Origin: Salinivirgaceae bacterium
Lineage (GTDB): Bacteria; Bacteroidota; Bacteroidia; Bacteroidales; SZUA-534
Reading direction: 5' to 3'
Assembly: GCA_024405635.1 (NCBI GenBank)
Contig: JAKSOL010000015.1
Coordinates: 1-63,246 of the forward strand
Length of the DNA: 63,246 bases
Shown: positions 52,639 to 62,300 of the stretch, piece after piece
Numbering within the stretch: position 1 is the stretch's first letter
Layout: every line of letters begins with the position of its first letter
Translations under genes and position numbers: made by a program
Notes under the pieces: generated by a model
The model's input: only the letters and a program-made list of their open reading frames with translations
What the model was told of the DNA's origin: nothing
The model's database searches: none

Positions 52639-53617
52639 ATTACGAAAGAATTAAGAGGAGTATTGTAGTTGAATTAATAGCAGAATCTGTCTGCCAGGCA
52701 TGTGTTTAGACACAAATGTATACTCTTTCTATCTATGTTGGTATCCGGCATTTTTCATGTGCTTTTTTGATAACATAAAGGCGTTTTACTGCGCTTTGTT
52801 TTTTGACGTTCTAAGAATCTCGCAAATTCGTTGTAACCAGTCAATTGCAAAGCAATGTGGACGCCCCGTTGCGTGTATTCTATGAATTGTTGCAGAAGGC
52901 AATAGCTTTGTTGCTCCAGCTTCGGTTGTCAAGTTAGGTGTAGGGCAAGAACATGGTTTCGGCTATCCGTATTCGGCTGCTCTTTCTCTTGCAATAAACA
53001 AAGTAACTTTTATCTCAATTGGTTATTTTTCATAAAATTAGCAAACAAAAATGACAAATCAACACAAATCCATAACTTTCTTTGCACGACGAAAAAACAT
53101 TTCGGTTGGTACACGTTATGGCCCACCTTCAACCTACATTTGCCCCCGAAACGCACAGAACGACACTGATTTAACTCTTTCTGTACCACTAAAACGGCCG
53201 TTTTTGCATATATTTGCGATATATCACTAAATTTTAGAGATTACAAAACAGACATAGAAATAATTTAAATATAATATAGCAGCATCAGACTATCATTGTG
53301 GTCGTCAAAGAAAGGAGCCTAGGAAACTATTTTTCTCTGATAAATACCACATCAATGATGGTTGGCTTTTGGTATTGTAGCCAAAGGAAGAGCCAATCCT
53401 CGTATAAAGGTAGAAATGATGACTTGCACCTATTTGGGTCGTGAGCATCATTCTTATTCAGACGAAGGGTCCATCATTTTCCTACGCTTGTACCCTGGGG
53501 TACCGTAAGAAGGCTTACACCTTTTTTGTGTTGTTATGTGTTCAGAAAGCCTAATACTAAATTGATTAGATAGTTGTCATAACTGGTTCAGTTAAACGGC
53601 TGCAATTATCTACTCAA
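52639..53617. other. 979-bp degenerate intergenic region
   Basis: No gene is supported. Features seen: a TATATTTG -7-like sequence at 53209-53216 with no gene behind it; an inverted repeat (TTGGCT...AGCCAA, about 53361-53396); and a weak hairpin GTAAG-AAGG-CTTAC followed by ACCTTTTTT near 53507-53527. Short open stretches on both strands near 52740-53030 have no recognisable family. Looks like remains of lost genes. Confidence 0.45.
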
Positions 53618-53968
53618 ATGAATAATACTCTCCTTGACAACAGCCAGAAGTTTCTCATGAGGGACATCTTGCAATAATTTATCGGAAGTGGCAAGTACAA
53701 TCATATATGCATTGCCACAGGTTATTGGGACTTACCAGGAACGTCCCTTGTTTATGACCAGCTAAAAACCTTCCTCGAAAATGGAGGTCGATTAGATATC
53801 CTAATCGGCCAAGAGCCTCAGCTTCGTTCCTACCAGACACACGCCCCAGAACCTGATCAGGAACGGTTCCCCGACTTCTATCTTCAGCGCGACATAAATC
53901 TGTTGACGGAGGAGTATCGACCTACAGCCGAACTCATTCAGCAAGTAAAACTGTTAAACAGTCAATAG
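53618..53968 (+). pseudogene. PLD-like helicase N-terminal fragment
   Basis: From ATG 53618 the frame reads MNNTLLDNSQKFLMRDILQ, hits TAA at 53675-53677, then continues in the same frame FIGSGKYNHICIATGYWDLPG, LKTFLENGGRLDILIGQEPQL and DINLLTEEYRPTAELI before stopping at 53966-53968. The IATGYWDLPG and GGRLDILIG segments resemble the phospholipase-D-like N-terminal region of SNF2-type helicases found in phage-defence loci. The TAA probably arose from CAA or CAG by a point change. The helicase part is deleted. Confidence 0.6.
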
Positions 53969-54117
53969 AATCACTCGTCGACCACATCCTCTCTGCCAAG
54001 AAATCGAATCCTAAAGCCAACACCTCCGCCGAAGAGCAGAAGATTGACCAGTTGGTATATAAACTCTACAACCTCACTCCAGAGGAGATAGCAATCGTGG
54101 AAGGTAAAAACGAATAA
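53965..54117 (+). pseudogene. C-terminal fragment of an Eco57I/BREX-type methyltransferase
   Basis: A frame different from the PLD fragment reads IESLVDHILSAKKSNPKANT, then EEQKIDQLVYKLYNLTPEEIAIVEG and stops at 54115-54117. The LVDxIL..KK...D...E..ID.LVY.LY.LT.EEI.IVEG pattern is the usual C-terminus of large type IIG and PglX-like adenine methyltransferases. Everything upstream of it is missing; the junction with the PLD fragment lies about 53940-53965. Confidence 0.6.
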
Positions 54118-54130
54118 GAAAGAATCAAAT

Positions 54131-54244
54131 ATGGCAAACAACGAAATACAATTCATCCTGTACAACATGCCTGACGACCATGGCAAAGTACAGGTTGTCA
54201 TAAAAGACGAAACACTATGGTGTACGCAGAAAGATTCCCAATAG
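54131..54244 (+). pseudogene. RhuM-family N-terminal fragment
   Basis: The frame MANNEIQFILYNMPDDHGKV then VVIKDETLWCTQK matches the start of RhuM-type proteins (xxxIxFILYNxPxxxxxVxVxIKDETxWxTQK) and ends at TAG 54242-54244 after 37 codons. The HTH-containing remainder is lost. It begins 13 bases after the methyltransferase fragment, a common order in type I/BREX-like loci where RhuM genes are accessory. Confidence 0.65.
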
Positions 54245-54432
54245 AATTCAAGATACTGCCTCGTGACCTTTCTGAAGAGTATATCTCATGGCAATGCCAG
54301 TGTGACACTCACGATGATGGACAAGTCCTCTATACATTTGATGACCCTGAACTTATTTGGGACACTATCATTATTGATGGCAAATCATTTGAAGATGTTC
54401 TTGAACGCTCTGAAATAATAACGATTAATTGA
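54217..54432 (+). CDS. Small hypothetical protein or fragment fused out of frame to the RhuM remnant
   Basis: 71 codons; the first six overlap the RhuM fragment in another frame and are probably not native. From FPIEFKILPRDLSEEYISWQ to IIIDGKSFEDVLERSEIITI the composition is protein-like, acidic and Trp/Tyr-rich. I do not recognise the family. Probably the 3' part of a gene joined to RhuM by deletion near 54236; translation from the ATG at 54217 is possible. Confidence 0.35.
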   Translation: MVYAERFPIEFKILPRDLSEEYISWQCQCDTHDDGQVLYTFDDPELIWDTIIIDGKSFEDVLERSEIITIN

Positions 54433-54701
54433 TTCTTTTGGTGGAAGAAGTCTCTCCCTGACTTCGTCCCCCAATGACTTTGCTGGTTCAAACTAGCAAG
54501 GTCTTGGTGGCTTTTCGACACCCTCTCCCCCGACAGACTTCATTTCTTTCTCGCCGTTGGATTTCTTATAGCTTGTCTCGCTCCCCACGAACATACACAC
54601 CTCGCAGTTCATCTGTCTCTTCTCGGCGCCCGCAGGCGTTCGCTGAGATCGCCAAATCGGCTACTCATTCACTCCGTCATAGTTTCTTCGTTCCCAAGGA
54701 A
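54433..54701. other. GC-richer spacer between defence remnants and the ClC gene
   Basis: 269 bases, clearly GC-richer than flanking core genes, with CT-rich plus strand. Both strands have open stretches of low-complexity Arg/Ser or Gly/Lys type without recognised motifs. It directly abuts the stop codon of the intact ClC gene at 54702, leaving that gene with no obvious terminator. Confidence 0.4.
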
Positions 54702-56480
54702 TTATTCTTCCGAGAAGTTGAGCAAAGCTTTGCGGTAGGCAGTGTAAATTTTTGATTTTGATATAAATCCGTCGTACAAACCATCGTTAATAACAGGAAG
54801 GTTCCATGCTCCAGTTTTTTCAAACTTCTCCATCACAACGTCCATAGCATCGGTAGTGCGCACCACATCAACTGGCGCCGATATTAGTTCGTAAATGTAT
54901 GTAGTGTCGTACATTTCGGGGTTAAACATTATGTGGCGAATATCGTCGAGCAATACAATGCCAACAAGTTCTTTGTTTTCGTTTATTACAGGAAACATGT
55001 TTCGGCGTGAGTGAGAAACAGCGCCAACCAAGACGCGTAAAGTTTGTTCGGGTTTAACACTAACAAAATCGCGTTCAATTTCGCGTTCAAGGCGCATCAA
55101 AGTAAGTGCAGCGCGGTCTTTGTTGTGGGTTATAAGGTCACCGCGTTGGGCAAGACGTTTGGTGTAAATGCTATGTGGCTCAAAATACATAATGGTTATG
55201 TACGAACCTATTGAGGCAACAATAAGAGGAACAAAAAGTCCGTATCCGCCGGTGATTTCGGCAATAAGAAAAATTCCGGTAAGAGGAGCGTGCATCAGTG
55301 CCGACATGAAAGCTGCCATGCCAACCAATGCAAAATTCACCTCTGGAACATCGGCAAAACCTAGAGCATTGAGCGAACGTGCTACAAAAAATCCTAGCAC
55401 ACCACCCATAAATAGCGAAGGAGCAAACACACCGCCAATGCCGCCAGCGCCTGTGGTTGCCGAAGTGGCTATAACTTTAAGTAGTAACATTAGTAGCACA
55501 TAAATAAGTACAGTGCCAATGCCACTACCAAACCAACCCACAATGTCTTGGTTTATGATGCGGTCGCCGTTGCCCGATAAAATATTGCGCAAAGCCTCGT
55601 AACCTTCGCCAAATAACGGAGGAAAGAGAAGAATGAGAACACCTAGCGACACTCCGCCAATTAGCAAGCGCATCCATGGCCTTTTTAGCTCTTCGAGCCA
55701 GCGCTCCATAGCCATGTTTATTTCAGTAAAATACCAACCAAACAAACCCGCCAACACACCAAGCAGCAAGTAAAAAGGTATGTTTGAGATGATGAATGGC
55801 GATTGCAGTTGGAACGAAAATAGCGCTTCGCTTTGTCCCAAGCATAAGTACGAAGTTAATGTGCCAGTTACTGCCGAAATAAGCAGTGGAGTAAGTGATG
55901 CAAATGTCATATCAATCATTAGCACCTCAAGAGTAAACACCAAACCGGCAATAGGGGCCTTAAAAATACCAGCAACAGCACCAGCGGCACCGCAGCCGAT
56001 CATTAAAATTACTTGACGATAGTTTAACTTGAATAAACGGGCTAGGGTACTACCAATAGCAGCACCCGATAGCACAATTGGTGCTTCAGCTCCCACTGAA
56101 CCGCCAAAACCAATGGTGATGGTGCTTCCTACTATTCCAGTAAAAGTGTCTTTACTTTTTAGATATCCGTTTTTGCGTGAAATGGCAAAAAGCACGCGGC
56201 TGATACCGTGTGTAATATTTTCTTTTACAAAAAATTTAGTCCAAAGCGAAGTAAGGAAAATACCTATGGCTGGCAGAATGAGGAACATGTAACCTCCCAT
56301 TTCAGAGCCAAAATGTTTTTCAAGAAAAGTGTGAGTAATATATATAGTGTCTTTAAGCACCACTGCAGCTAATCCACTCAACAATCCCACCAACAAACTA
56401 GTAATAATAATTATGCGGCGTTCGTTTAGATGCTTTGTCTTAAAAACCGAAATCCAACTAGTAATTTTGTTCAAACTCAT
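54702..56480 (-). CDS. ClC-type chloride channel/antiporter with CBS domains
   Basis: 592 residues. ClC core: GFGGSVGAEAPIVLSGAAIGS (127-147) with the gating Glu132, KAPIAGLVFTLEVL, GAGGIGGVFAPSLFMGGVLG and an LTGIFLIAEITGGY helix; the usual GREGP motif is GAEAP here. About ten membrane helices. Residues about 460-592 hold a CBS pair (RRNMFPVINENKELVGIVLLDD, AWNLPVINDGLYDGFISKSK). Exchanges or conducts anions, possibly fluoride or chloride. Its start overlaps the flavin reductase gene by 4 bases. Its last 300 bases are duplicated at 50546-50847 and its 3' flank is foreign-looking, so the current 3' end may be element-derived. Confidence 0.92.
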   Translation of the reverse strand: MSLNKITSWISVFKTKHLNERRIIIITSLLVGLLSGLAAVVLKDTIYITHTFLEKHFGSEMGGYMFLILPAIGIFLTSLWTKFFVKENITHGISRVLFAISRKNGYLKSKDTFTGIVGSTITIGFGGSVGAEAPIVLSGAAIGSTLARLFKLNYRQVILMIGCGAAGAVAGIFKAPIAGLVFTLEVLMIDMTFASLTPLLISAVTGTLTSYLCLGQSEALFSFQLQSPFIISNIPFYLLLGVLAGLFGWYFTEINMAMERWLEELKRPWMRLLIGGVSLGVLILLFPPLFGEGYEALRNILSGNGDRIINQDIVGWFGSGIGTVLIYVLLMLLLKVIATSATTGAGGIGGVFAPSLFMGGVLGFFVARSLNALGFADVPEVNFALVGMAAFMSALMHAPLTGIFLIAEITGGYGLFVPLIVASIGSYITIMYFEPHSIYTKRLAQRGDLITHNKDRAALTLMRLEREIERDFVSVKPEQTLRVLVGAVSHSRRNMFPVINENKELVGIVLLDDIRHIMFNPEMYDTTYIYELISAPVDVVRTTDAMDVVMEKFEKTGAWNLPVINDGLYDGFISKSKIYTAYRKALLNFSEE

Positions 56481-57046
56481 TTTTTCTTCTTTTCAACAGT
56501 CCAGCCAAACTTTCCAATGCGTTGGCCTAGTTTGTAATATTGTCCGTGCGAGTAAGCAATCAACTTAGCTTTTTCAAGGTCAAACTTGCCAGTTTGGTCA
56601 ATCAAATCCTCATCGGCATTAACGGCTACCACGTTAGCAATAAACATATCGTGCGACCCGAGTTTTTTCACATCAACAACCTTACATTCAATGCACATTG
56701 GCGACTCTTTTATCATTGGCGCCGAAACTGTGGTTGCTGCAATTGGAGTAATGCCCATTGCTTCAAACTTATTAACGTCGCGACCCGATTTAACTCCGCA
56801 CCAATCGGTTGCTTTTGCCAATTGTTCGTTTGTGAGGTTAATCACAAACTCGCCAGTTTGCATAATTAATTGGTGAGAGAATCGGCTAGGTCTTACCGAT
56901 ATGTAGCACATTGCGGGGTCGGAACAAATGGTACCAGTCCATGCTACGGTAAGTACATTGGACGATTGTGGAAATTGTCCACAAGTTACCAATACTGCCG
57001 GAACGGGATAAATCATATTACCTGGACGCCAAACAACCTTGCCCAT
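56477..57046 (-). CDS. Flavin reductase family (FMN-binding) protein
   Basis: 189 residues. MIYPVPAVLVTCGQ, NVLTVAWTGTICSDPAMCYISVRPSRFSHQLI (split) and EFVINLTNEQLAKATDWCGVKSGRDVNKFEAMGIT match the DIM6/NTAB flavin reductase-like split barrel. It binds FMN and may reduce flavins or act as an oxidoreductase. Ends with a Lys-rich tail overlapping the ClC start by 4 bases (ATGA), so the two are co-translated. Confidence 0.88.
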   Translation of the reverse strand: MGKVVWRPGNMIYPVPAVLVTCGQFPQSSNVLTVAWTGTICSDPAMCYISVRPSRFSHQLIMQTGEFVINLTNEQLAKATDWCGVKSGRDVNKFEAMGITPIAATTVSAPMIKESPMCIECKVVDVKKLGSHDMFIANVVAVNADEDLIDQTGKFDLEKAKLIAYSHGQYYKLGQRIGKFGWTVEKKKK

Positions 57047-57338
57047 TTAAGCTCTTTTTTATTGCGCTTGCAAATATCAAAAAATACATAAAAGGTGGAA
57101 AAGAAAAAATGAGTAGATACAATATGTATAAAAGCATCATAAAAACTTACAAATCTTGTGGTGTAAAAAATGAAATCGGTATTGCACAAGAAACTATTAT
57201 AGTTTATTATTGCATCGTTTTTCAAGGTTATCGCATTACTAGCGATTGTTTTCAATAACATTTTCCTTATAAACATCTTACCAAAGTTGCCAAACATGTG
57301 TTTGTGTGGCTTGTTTTTCAAATCTTAACTTTTCGCAG

Positions 57339-59138
57339 ATGGATCAATCTGAAAACTCACAAAACAATCAGAATTTTGAAGGCTCACAAGAGTCAAACAA
57401 CCCAGAGAAAAAACATCGTCGTCGTCGTATCGGAAGTCGTATTATGAGTGTTGGCACCGATGGTCATACACAAATGAGCAAGGCCGAAACCGAACGTCGT
57501 CGTAATAACAATTTGCGTAATGCACAAGAAGCGCAATCACGAGCTGAAGTTGTTGAGCCGATAGTAAAACCGGTCGAGGAGGAGGAGATTCGTATGTCGT
57601 TTAATCCTATCGATCGCAAAGTAGAAGTAGAACAGCCTGCAGCAGCTCCAGCAAAACGACGTGGACGCCCTAAAAAGATGAAGGCTGAAGAAGTGGAGAT
57701 GCAATCGCAAGATATTGATAACGAAACAGTTGAGGCTGATGTGGCTTTGCAAGAAATTCCTTTGGTTATTGATGAGGAGCCAGAAATAGTTATGCTGCCA
57801 CAACAAGAAGATGAGGCGCAGGAGGAAGAAACTGAATTGGAAAACGTAAGTGAAAACGGAGTTGAGGTTGTTGATGGACAAAACGATTCGGTTGAAAATC
57901 AAGCAATTGATGATCAGCAATCAGAAACGCAACAAAACCAACGCTTTGAACGTAACCGTCAGTTTGATCGCCATCAGCACCAACAAGAGCCATTGCCACG
58001 ATTTGAGTTTGTTGATCCAATTGAGGCAACTGGTGTTCTTGAGGCTTTGCCAGAAGGTTACGGATTCTTGCGCTCGTCAGACTATAATTATATGCCATCG
58101 CCCGACGATATTTATGTGAGCCAAGCTCAAATTAAATTGTTCGGACTGAAAACAGGAGATACCATTGGTGGATGTGTTCAACCTCCTAAAGAGGGTGAAA
58201 AATATTTCCCTCTAATCAAGGTTAATCGAATAAACGGATTGGAAACATCTGACGTTCGCGACCGCGTTCCTTTTGAGTTTTTAACTCCAGTTTTTCCTGA
58301 AGACAAATTCGACTTAACAAGTCATCGCGAGTGCTCTGTTTCAACGCGTATTATTGACATGTTTACTCCAATAGGAAAAGGTCAACGCGGTTTGATTGTG
58401 GCTCAACCTAAAACAGGTAAAACAATGTTGTTAAAAGAAATAGCAACAGCCATCACCGAAAATCACCCCGAGGTTTACCTAATTGTCCTTTTGATTGACG
58501 AACGTCCTGAAGAGGTTACCGATATGATAGAACATCTAAACTCAAGAGGCGGAGGTGAGGTTATAGCATCAACATTTGATGAGCCAGCAGAAAAGCATGT
58601 TCGCGTATCAACCATAGTGCTTGAAAAAGCAAAACGCCTAGTTGAATGCGGTCACGATGTTGTAATTCTTCTCGATTCAATTACACGTTTGGCCCGAGCA
58701 TATAACACTGTTGCTCCCGCATCGGGCAAGGTACTATCGGGCGGTGTTGATGCTAATGCACTTCAAAAACCTAAGCGATTCTTTGGCGCTGCGCGTAATA
58801 TTATGGGCGGAGGTTCATTAACCATTCTTGCAACAGCGCTTACCGAAACTGGCTCAAAAATGGATGAGGTTATTTTTGAGGAATTTAAGGGCACTGGTAA
58901 CATGGAGCTTCAACTTGATCGTAAACTATCGAACCGTCGTTTGTTCCCTGCTGTCGATTTGAACTTGAGCAGCACTCGTCGCGACGATAAATTGCTTGAT
59001 AAAGAAACACTTGACCGTATGTGGATTTTGCGCAAGCATCTTGCCGATATGACTTCGGTTGAGGCTATGGAATTCTTGCAACAACGTATGGTTGGCACAC
59101 GTAATGCAAAAGAATTCTTTGCAATGATGAATAGTTAA
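57339..59138 (+). CDS. rho: Transcription termination factor Rho with long disordered N-terminal extension
   Basis: 599 residues from the ATG at 57339 (E. coli Rho has 419). Residues 1 to about 225 are low complexity: Gln/Asn-rich start, basic [10 protein letters not shown], an AT-hook-like KRRGRPKK (106-113), acidic patches and a [18 protein letters not shown] stretch. The primary RNA-binding cold-shock domain follows ([33 protein letters not shown]), then the RecA-like ATPase with Walker [10 protein letters not shown] (about 355-363), [13 protein letters not shown] and the Q/R-loop regions [21 protein letters not shown]. An extended disordered region of Bacteroides Rho is reported to drive condensates needed for gut fitness. 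A TAACTTTTCG sequence just upstream resembles a -7 element. Confidence 0.95.
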   Translation: MDQSENSQNNQNFEGSQESNNPEKKHRRRRIGSRIMSVGTDGHTQMSKAETERRRNNNLRNAQEAQSRAEVVEPIVKPVEEEEIRMSFNPIDRKVEVEQPAAAPAKRRGRPKKMKAEEVEMQSQDIDNETVEADVALQEIPLVIDEEPEIVMLPQQEDEAQEEETELENVSENGVEVVDGQNDSVENQAIDDQQSETQQNQRFERNRQFDRHQHQQEPLPRFEFVDPIEATGVLEALPEGYGFLRSSDYNYMPSPDDIYVSQAQIKLFGLKTGDTIGGCVQPPKEGEKYFPLIKVNRINGLETSDVRDRVPFEFLTPVFPEDKFDLTSHRECSVSTRIIDMFTPIGKGQRGLIVAQPKTGKTMLLKEIATAITENHPEVYLIVLLIDERPEEVTDMIEHLNSRGGGEVIASTFDEPAEKHVRVSTIVLEKAKRLVECGHDVVILLDSITRLARAYNTVAPASGKVLSGGVDANALQKPKRFFGAARNIMGGGSLTILATALTETGSKMDEVIFEEFKGTGNMELQLDRKLSNRRLFPAVDLNLSSTRRDDKLLDKETLDRMWILRKHLADMTSVEAMEFLQQRMVGTRNAKEFFAMMNS

Positions 59139-59163
59139 TAAGAAGATTATTAGGTAAATGTAA

Positions 59164-59197
59164 AGCCGCCTTTCTCATCTGGATGGCGGCTTTTTTG
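59164..59197 (+). terminator. Terminator of rho
   Basis: GCCGCC and GGCGGC arms around a 14-base loop with a following TTTTTT run, 26 bases past the stop. Confidence 0.85.
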
Positions 59198-59260
59198 TTG
59201 ATAATCAATTTAAATTTACGACAAAGAAGTTAATCTATAATCTTTGGCCAATATTTTTTG

Positions 59261-59291
59261 TTTGCATTAAAGCAAATCAAAGATATATTTG
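59261..59291 (+). promoter_or_regulatory. Consensus Bacteroidetes promoter of secDF
   Basis: TTTG (59261-59264), exactly 19 bases, then TATATTTG (59284-59291): a perfect match to the primary sigma promoter of this phylum. The leader is about 50 bases. Confidence 0.9.
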
Positions 59292-59347
59292 CACGCTCTA
59301 AAAAATGAGCAGACTAACCATTTGAAGAATATTTAATTTTTATAAAA

Positions 59348-62300
59348 ATGCAAAACAAAGGTGCTATTAAGTTGGTTGCCACTTTGCTTGTGTTGGTATG
59401 TTTTTACCAACTATGGTTTTCGGTGGTAACATCGCGAGAAGAGAAAAAAGCAAACCAGTATGCTTTGAACGAAGATGGTAGCGTTGATAAAGTAAAATAC
59501 AACGCTTATTTGGATTCTTTGTCAAGCACACCAGTTTATGACTTTTTGTTTGTTAAAGATTTTACCTACCGTGAGTGTAAAGAACGTGAATTGAACTTGG
59601 GCTTGGACCTTAAGGGCGGTATGAACGTTATTCTTGAGGTAAGTGTTGTTGATGTTGTTCGTTCACTATCGAACTACAGTACCGATACAACCTTTAACAA
59701 GGCTATTGAAAATGCAAAAAAACGTTTGAAAGAAGGCGGCCAAGTTGGTTTCGTTACATTGTTTGGTCAATGTTTCGCAGAATTGGATCCAAATGCTAGT
59801 CTTGCTGCAATTTTTAATACTGTTCAACTTCGCGACAAAGTTAGTTTCAATTCAAGCAACGATGACGTATTGAAAGTGTTGCGCGACGAAACTGAAGCAG
59901 CAATCAGCAACTCATTTAACGTGTTGCGTACTCGTATCGACCGTTTCGGCGTTGCACAACCAAACATTCAACGTTTGGGTAATACAGGCCGCATCTTGGT
60001 TGAGTTGCCAGGTATTAAAGATTCAGAGCGTGTTCGTAAATTGTTGCAAGGTTCTGCAAACTTGGAGTTCTGGGAGACTTATGACAATAGCGAGATTTAT
60101 CAATTCCTATATGCCGCAAACGCAAGAATTAAAGAGATTAACGATGTTAAAGAGGCGTCTGCTGCAAAAACAGCTACTCCAGTTGAAGAATCAGTAAAAG
60201 CAGAATCGTCAGAGTCTTCTTTGATTGATGCAATTGCAGAGTCGGCTGAGGTTGATTCTTCTAACGTGAACGCAGCAAAAGATTATCCTTTGTTTAGTGT
60301 CCTACAACCATATTTTACTCAAGATGGTCGTCCACGTTCAGGTGCAGCAATCGGTTTTGCTCACTTTAAAGACACTGCAAAAGTTAATGCAATGTTGAAC
60401 GAGACACAAGTTAAGGCTTTGTTCCCTCACAACTTGAAACTTCTTTGGACTGTTAAGTCAATTGATGAAGCAGGCAACTTCTTTGAATTGGTTGCAATTA
60501 AAGTAACTAGCCGTGATGGACAACCAGCACTTTCGGGCGATGTTGTAACAAACGCATCAGACGAATACCAACAAGGTCGTGGTTCGGCTGAGGTTTCAAT
60601 GACAATGAATGCAGAAGGTGCTCGTCAATGGGCTCGCATTACAAAAGAAAACATTGGTAAGAGTGTTGCTATCGTTCTTGACGATTATGTATATTCTTAT
60701 CCAACCGTTCAATCGGAAATTAAAGGCGGTCGTTCTTCAATCACTGGAAACTTTACAGTTTCGGAGGCAAAAGACTTGGCAAATATCTTGAAGTCTGGTA
60801 AAATGGTTGCTCCTGCTCGTATTGAGCAAGAGACAATTGTTGGTCCTTCTCTAGGTCAAGAGTCAATCAACAAAGGCTTGTGGTCGTTTGTTTTGGCTTT
60901 TGTAATTGTGTTGATTTACATGTTGTTCTACTACCGCACAGCAGGTATGGCAGCAAACTTGGCTTTGTTGCTTAATGTGTTCTTCATCTTTGGTGTTCTT
61001 GCTTCACTTGGTGCGGTTCTAACACTTTCAGGTATTGCAGGTATCGTTCTTACTCTTGGTATGGCAGTTGACTCTAACGTACTTATCTACGAGCGCGTTA
61101 AAGAAGAGTTGGCTGGTGGTAAGGCTTTGAAACAAGCAATTAAAGATGGTTATTCAAATGCTTATTCAGCAATCCTTGACTCAAACATCACAACATTGCT
61201 TACTGCGCTTATTCTTGGTAAGTTTGGTGATGGTCCAATTCATGGTTTCGCTGTAACCTTGAGTATAGGTATCCTTGCATCATTGTTCTCGGCAATCTTC
61301 ATTACTCGTTTGGTATTTGAAGGAATGTTGGGTAAGGAGAAAAACATTTCGTTCTCATCAGCACTTACTGCTCGCTTGTACAAAGGCATCAACATCGACT
61401 TTATTGGTAAACGTAAAATTTGCTATGTAATCTCTGGCGTTGTTCTATTATCTGGTATAATTTCACTTTGCACTCGTGGTCTTGACTGGGGTGTAGATTT
61501 TACAGGTGGTCGTACATTTGTTGTGCGTTTCGAAAAACCAGTTAACACAATTGAGGTTCGTGAAGCAATTGCTTCTGTAATTGGAGAATCTCCAGAGGTA
61601 AAAACCTATGGTGACGATAACCAAATTAAAATCACAACAAAATACTTGTATGAGCAAGGTGCTGAAGTGTCAGAAAATGATGTAAAAGAAGCTGCTCAAT
61701 ACACTGATGGCAATGAACCAACAAACGATGATATTGTTGAGGTTAAGTTCTACTTGGCATTGAAGGATAAATTCTTGCCAGAAGGAACAGACTTTAAAAC
61801 ATTTGTTCAAGAATATCGTATGAGTTCAGAAAAAGTAGGAGCTACAATTGCAGAGGATATTAAAACTTCGGCAGGTTGGGCTTTAGGTTTCTCGCTATTG
61901 GTAATCTTCTTGTACATTGCATTCCGTTTCCGTAAATGGCAATTTGGTATTGGTGCTATTGCTGCATTGGTTCACGATACATTGTTTGTTATTGGCATGT
62001 ACTCAATCTTATTCAGCATTATGCCATTCTCAATGTCAATTGACCAATCGTTTGTAGCAGCAATATTGACAGTTATTGGTTACTCAATCAACGATACAGT
62101 GGTTGTGTTTGACCGTATCCGTGAGTTCCAAGCAACTCAAGGTCGTCGACCTTTGGCTGAAGTAATTAACTCTGCTGTTAATAGCACATTGGCTCGTACA
62201 ATCAATACATCAGTTACAACATTGTTGGTATTAATCGTAATCTTCATCTTTGGTGGTGAGGTTATTCGTGGATTTATTTTTGCAATGTTGATTGGTGTTG

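Noticed and set aside
52700..52885. 61-codon frame with aromatic-rich sequence
   Set aside because: No recognisable family, poor composition and no ribosome site; treated as degenerate sequence.
54474..54755. Arg/Ser-rich frame on the plus strand across the end of the ClC gene
   Set aside because: Low-complexity composition, antisense to a real gene over its last part, no motif.
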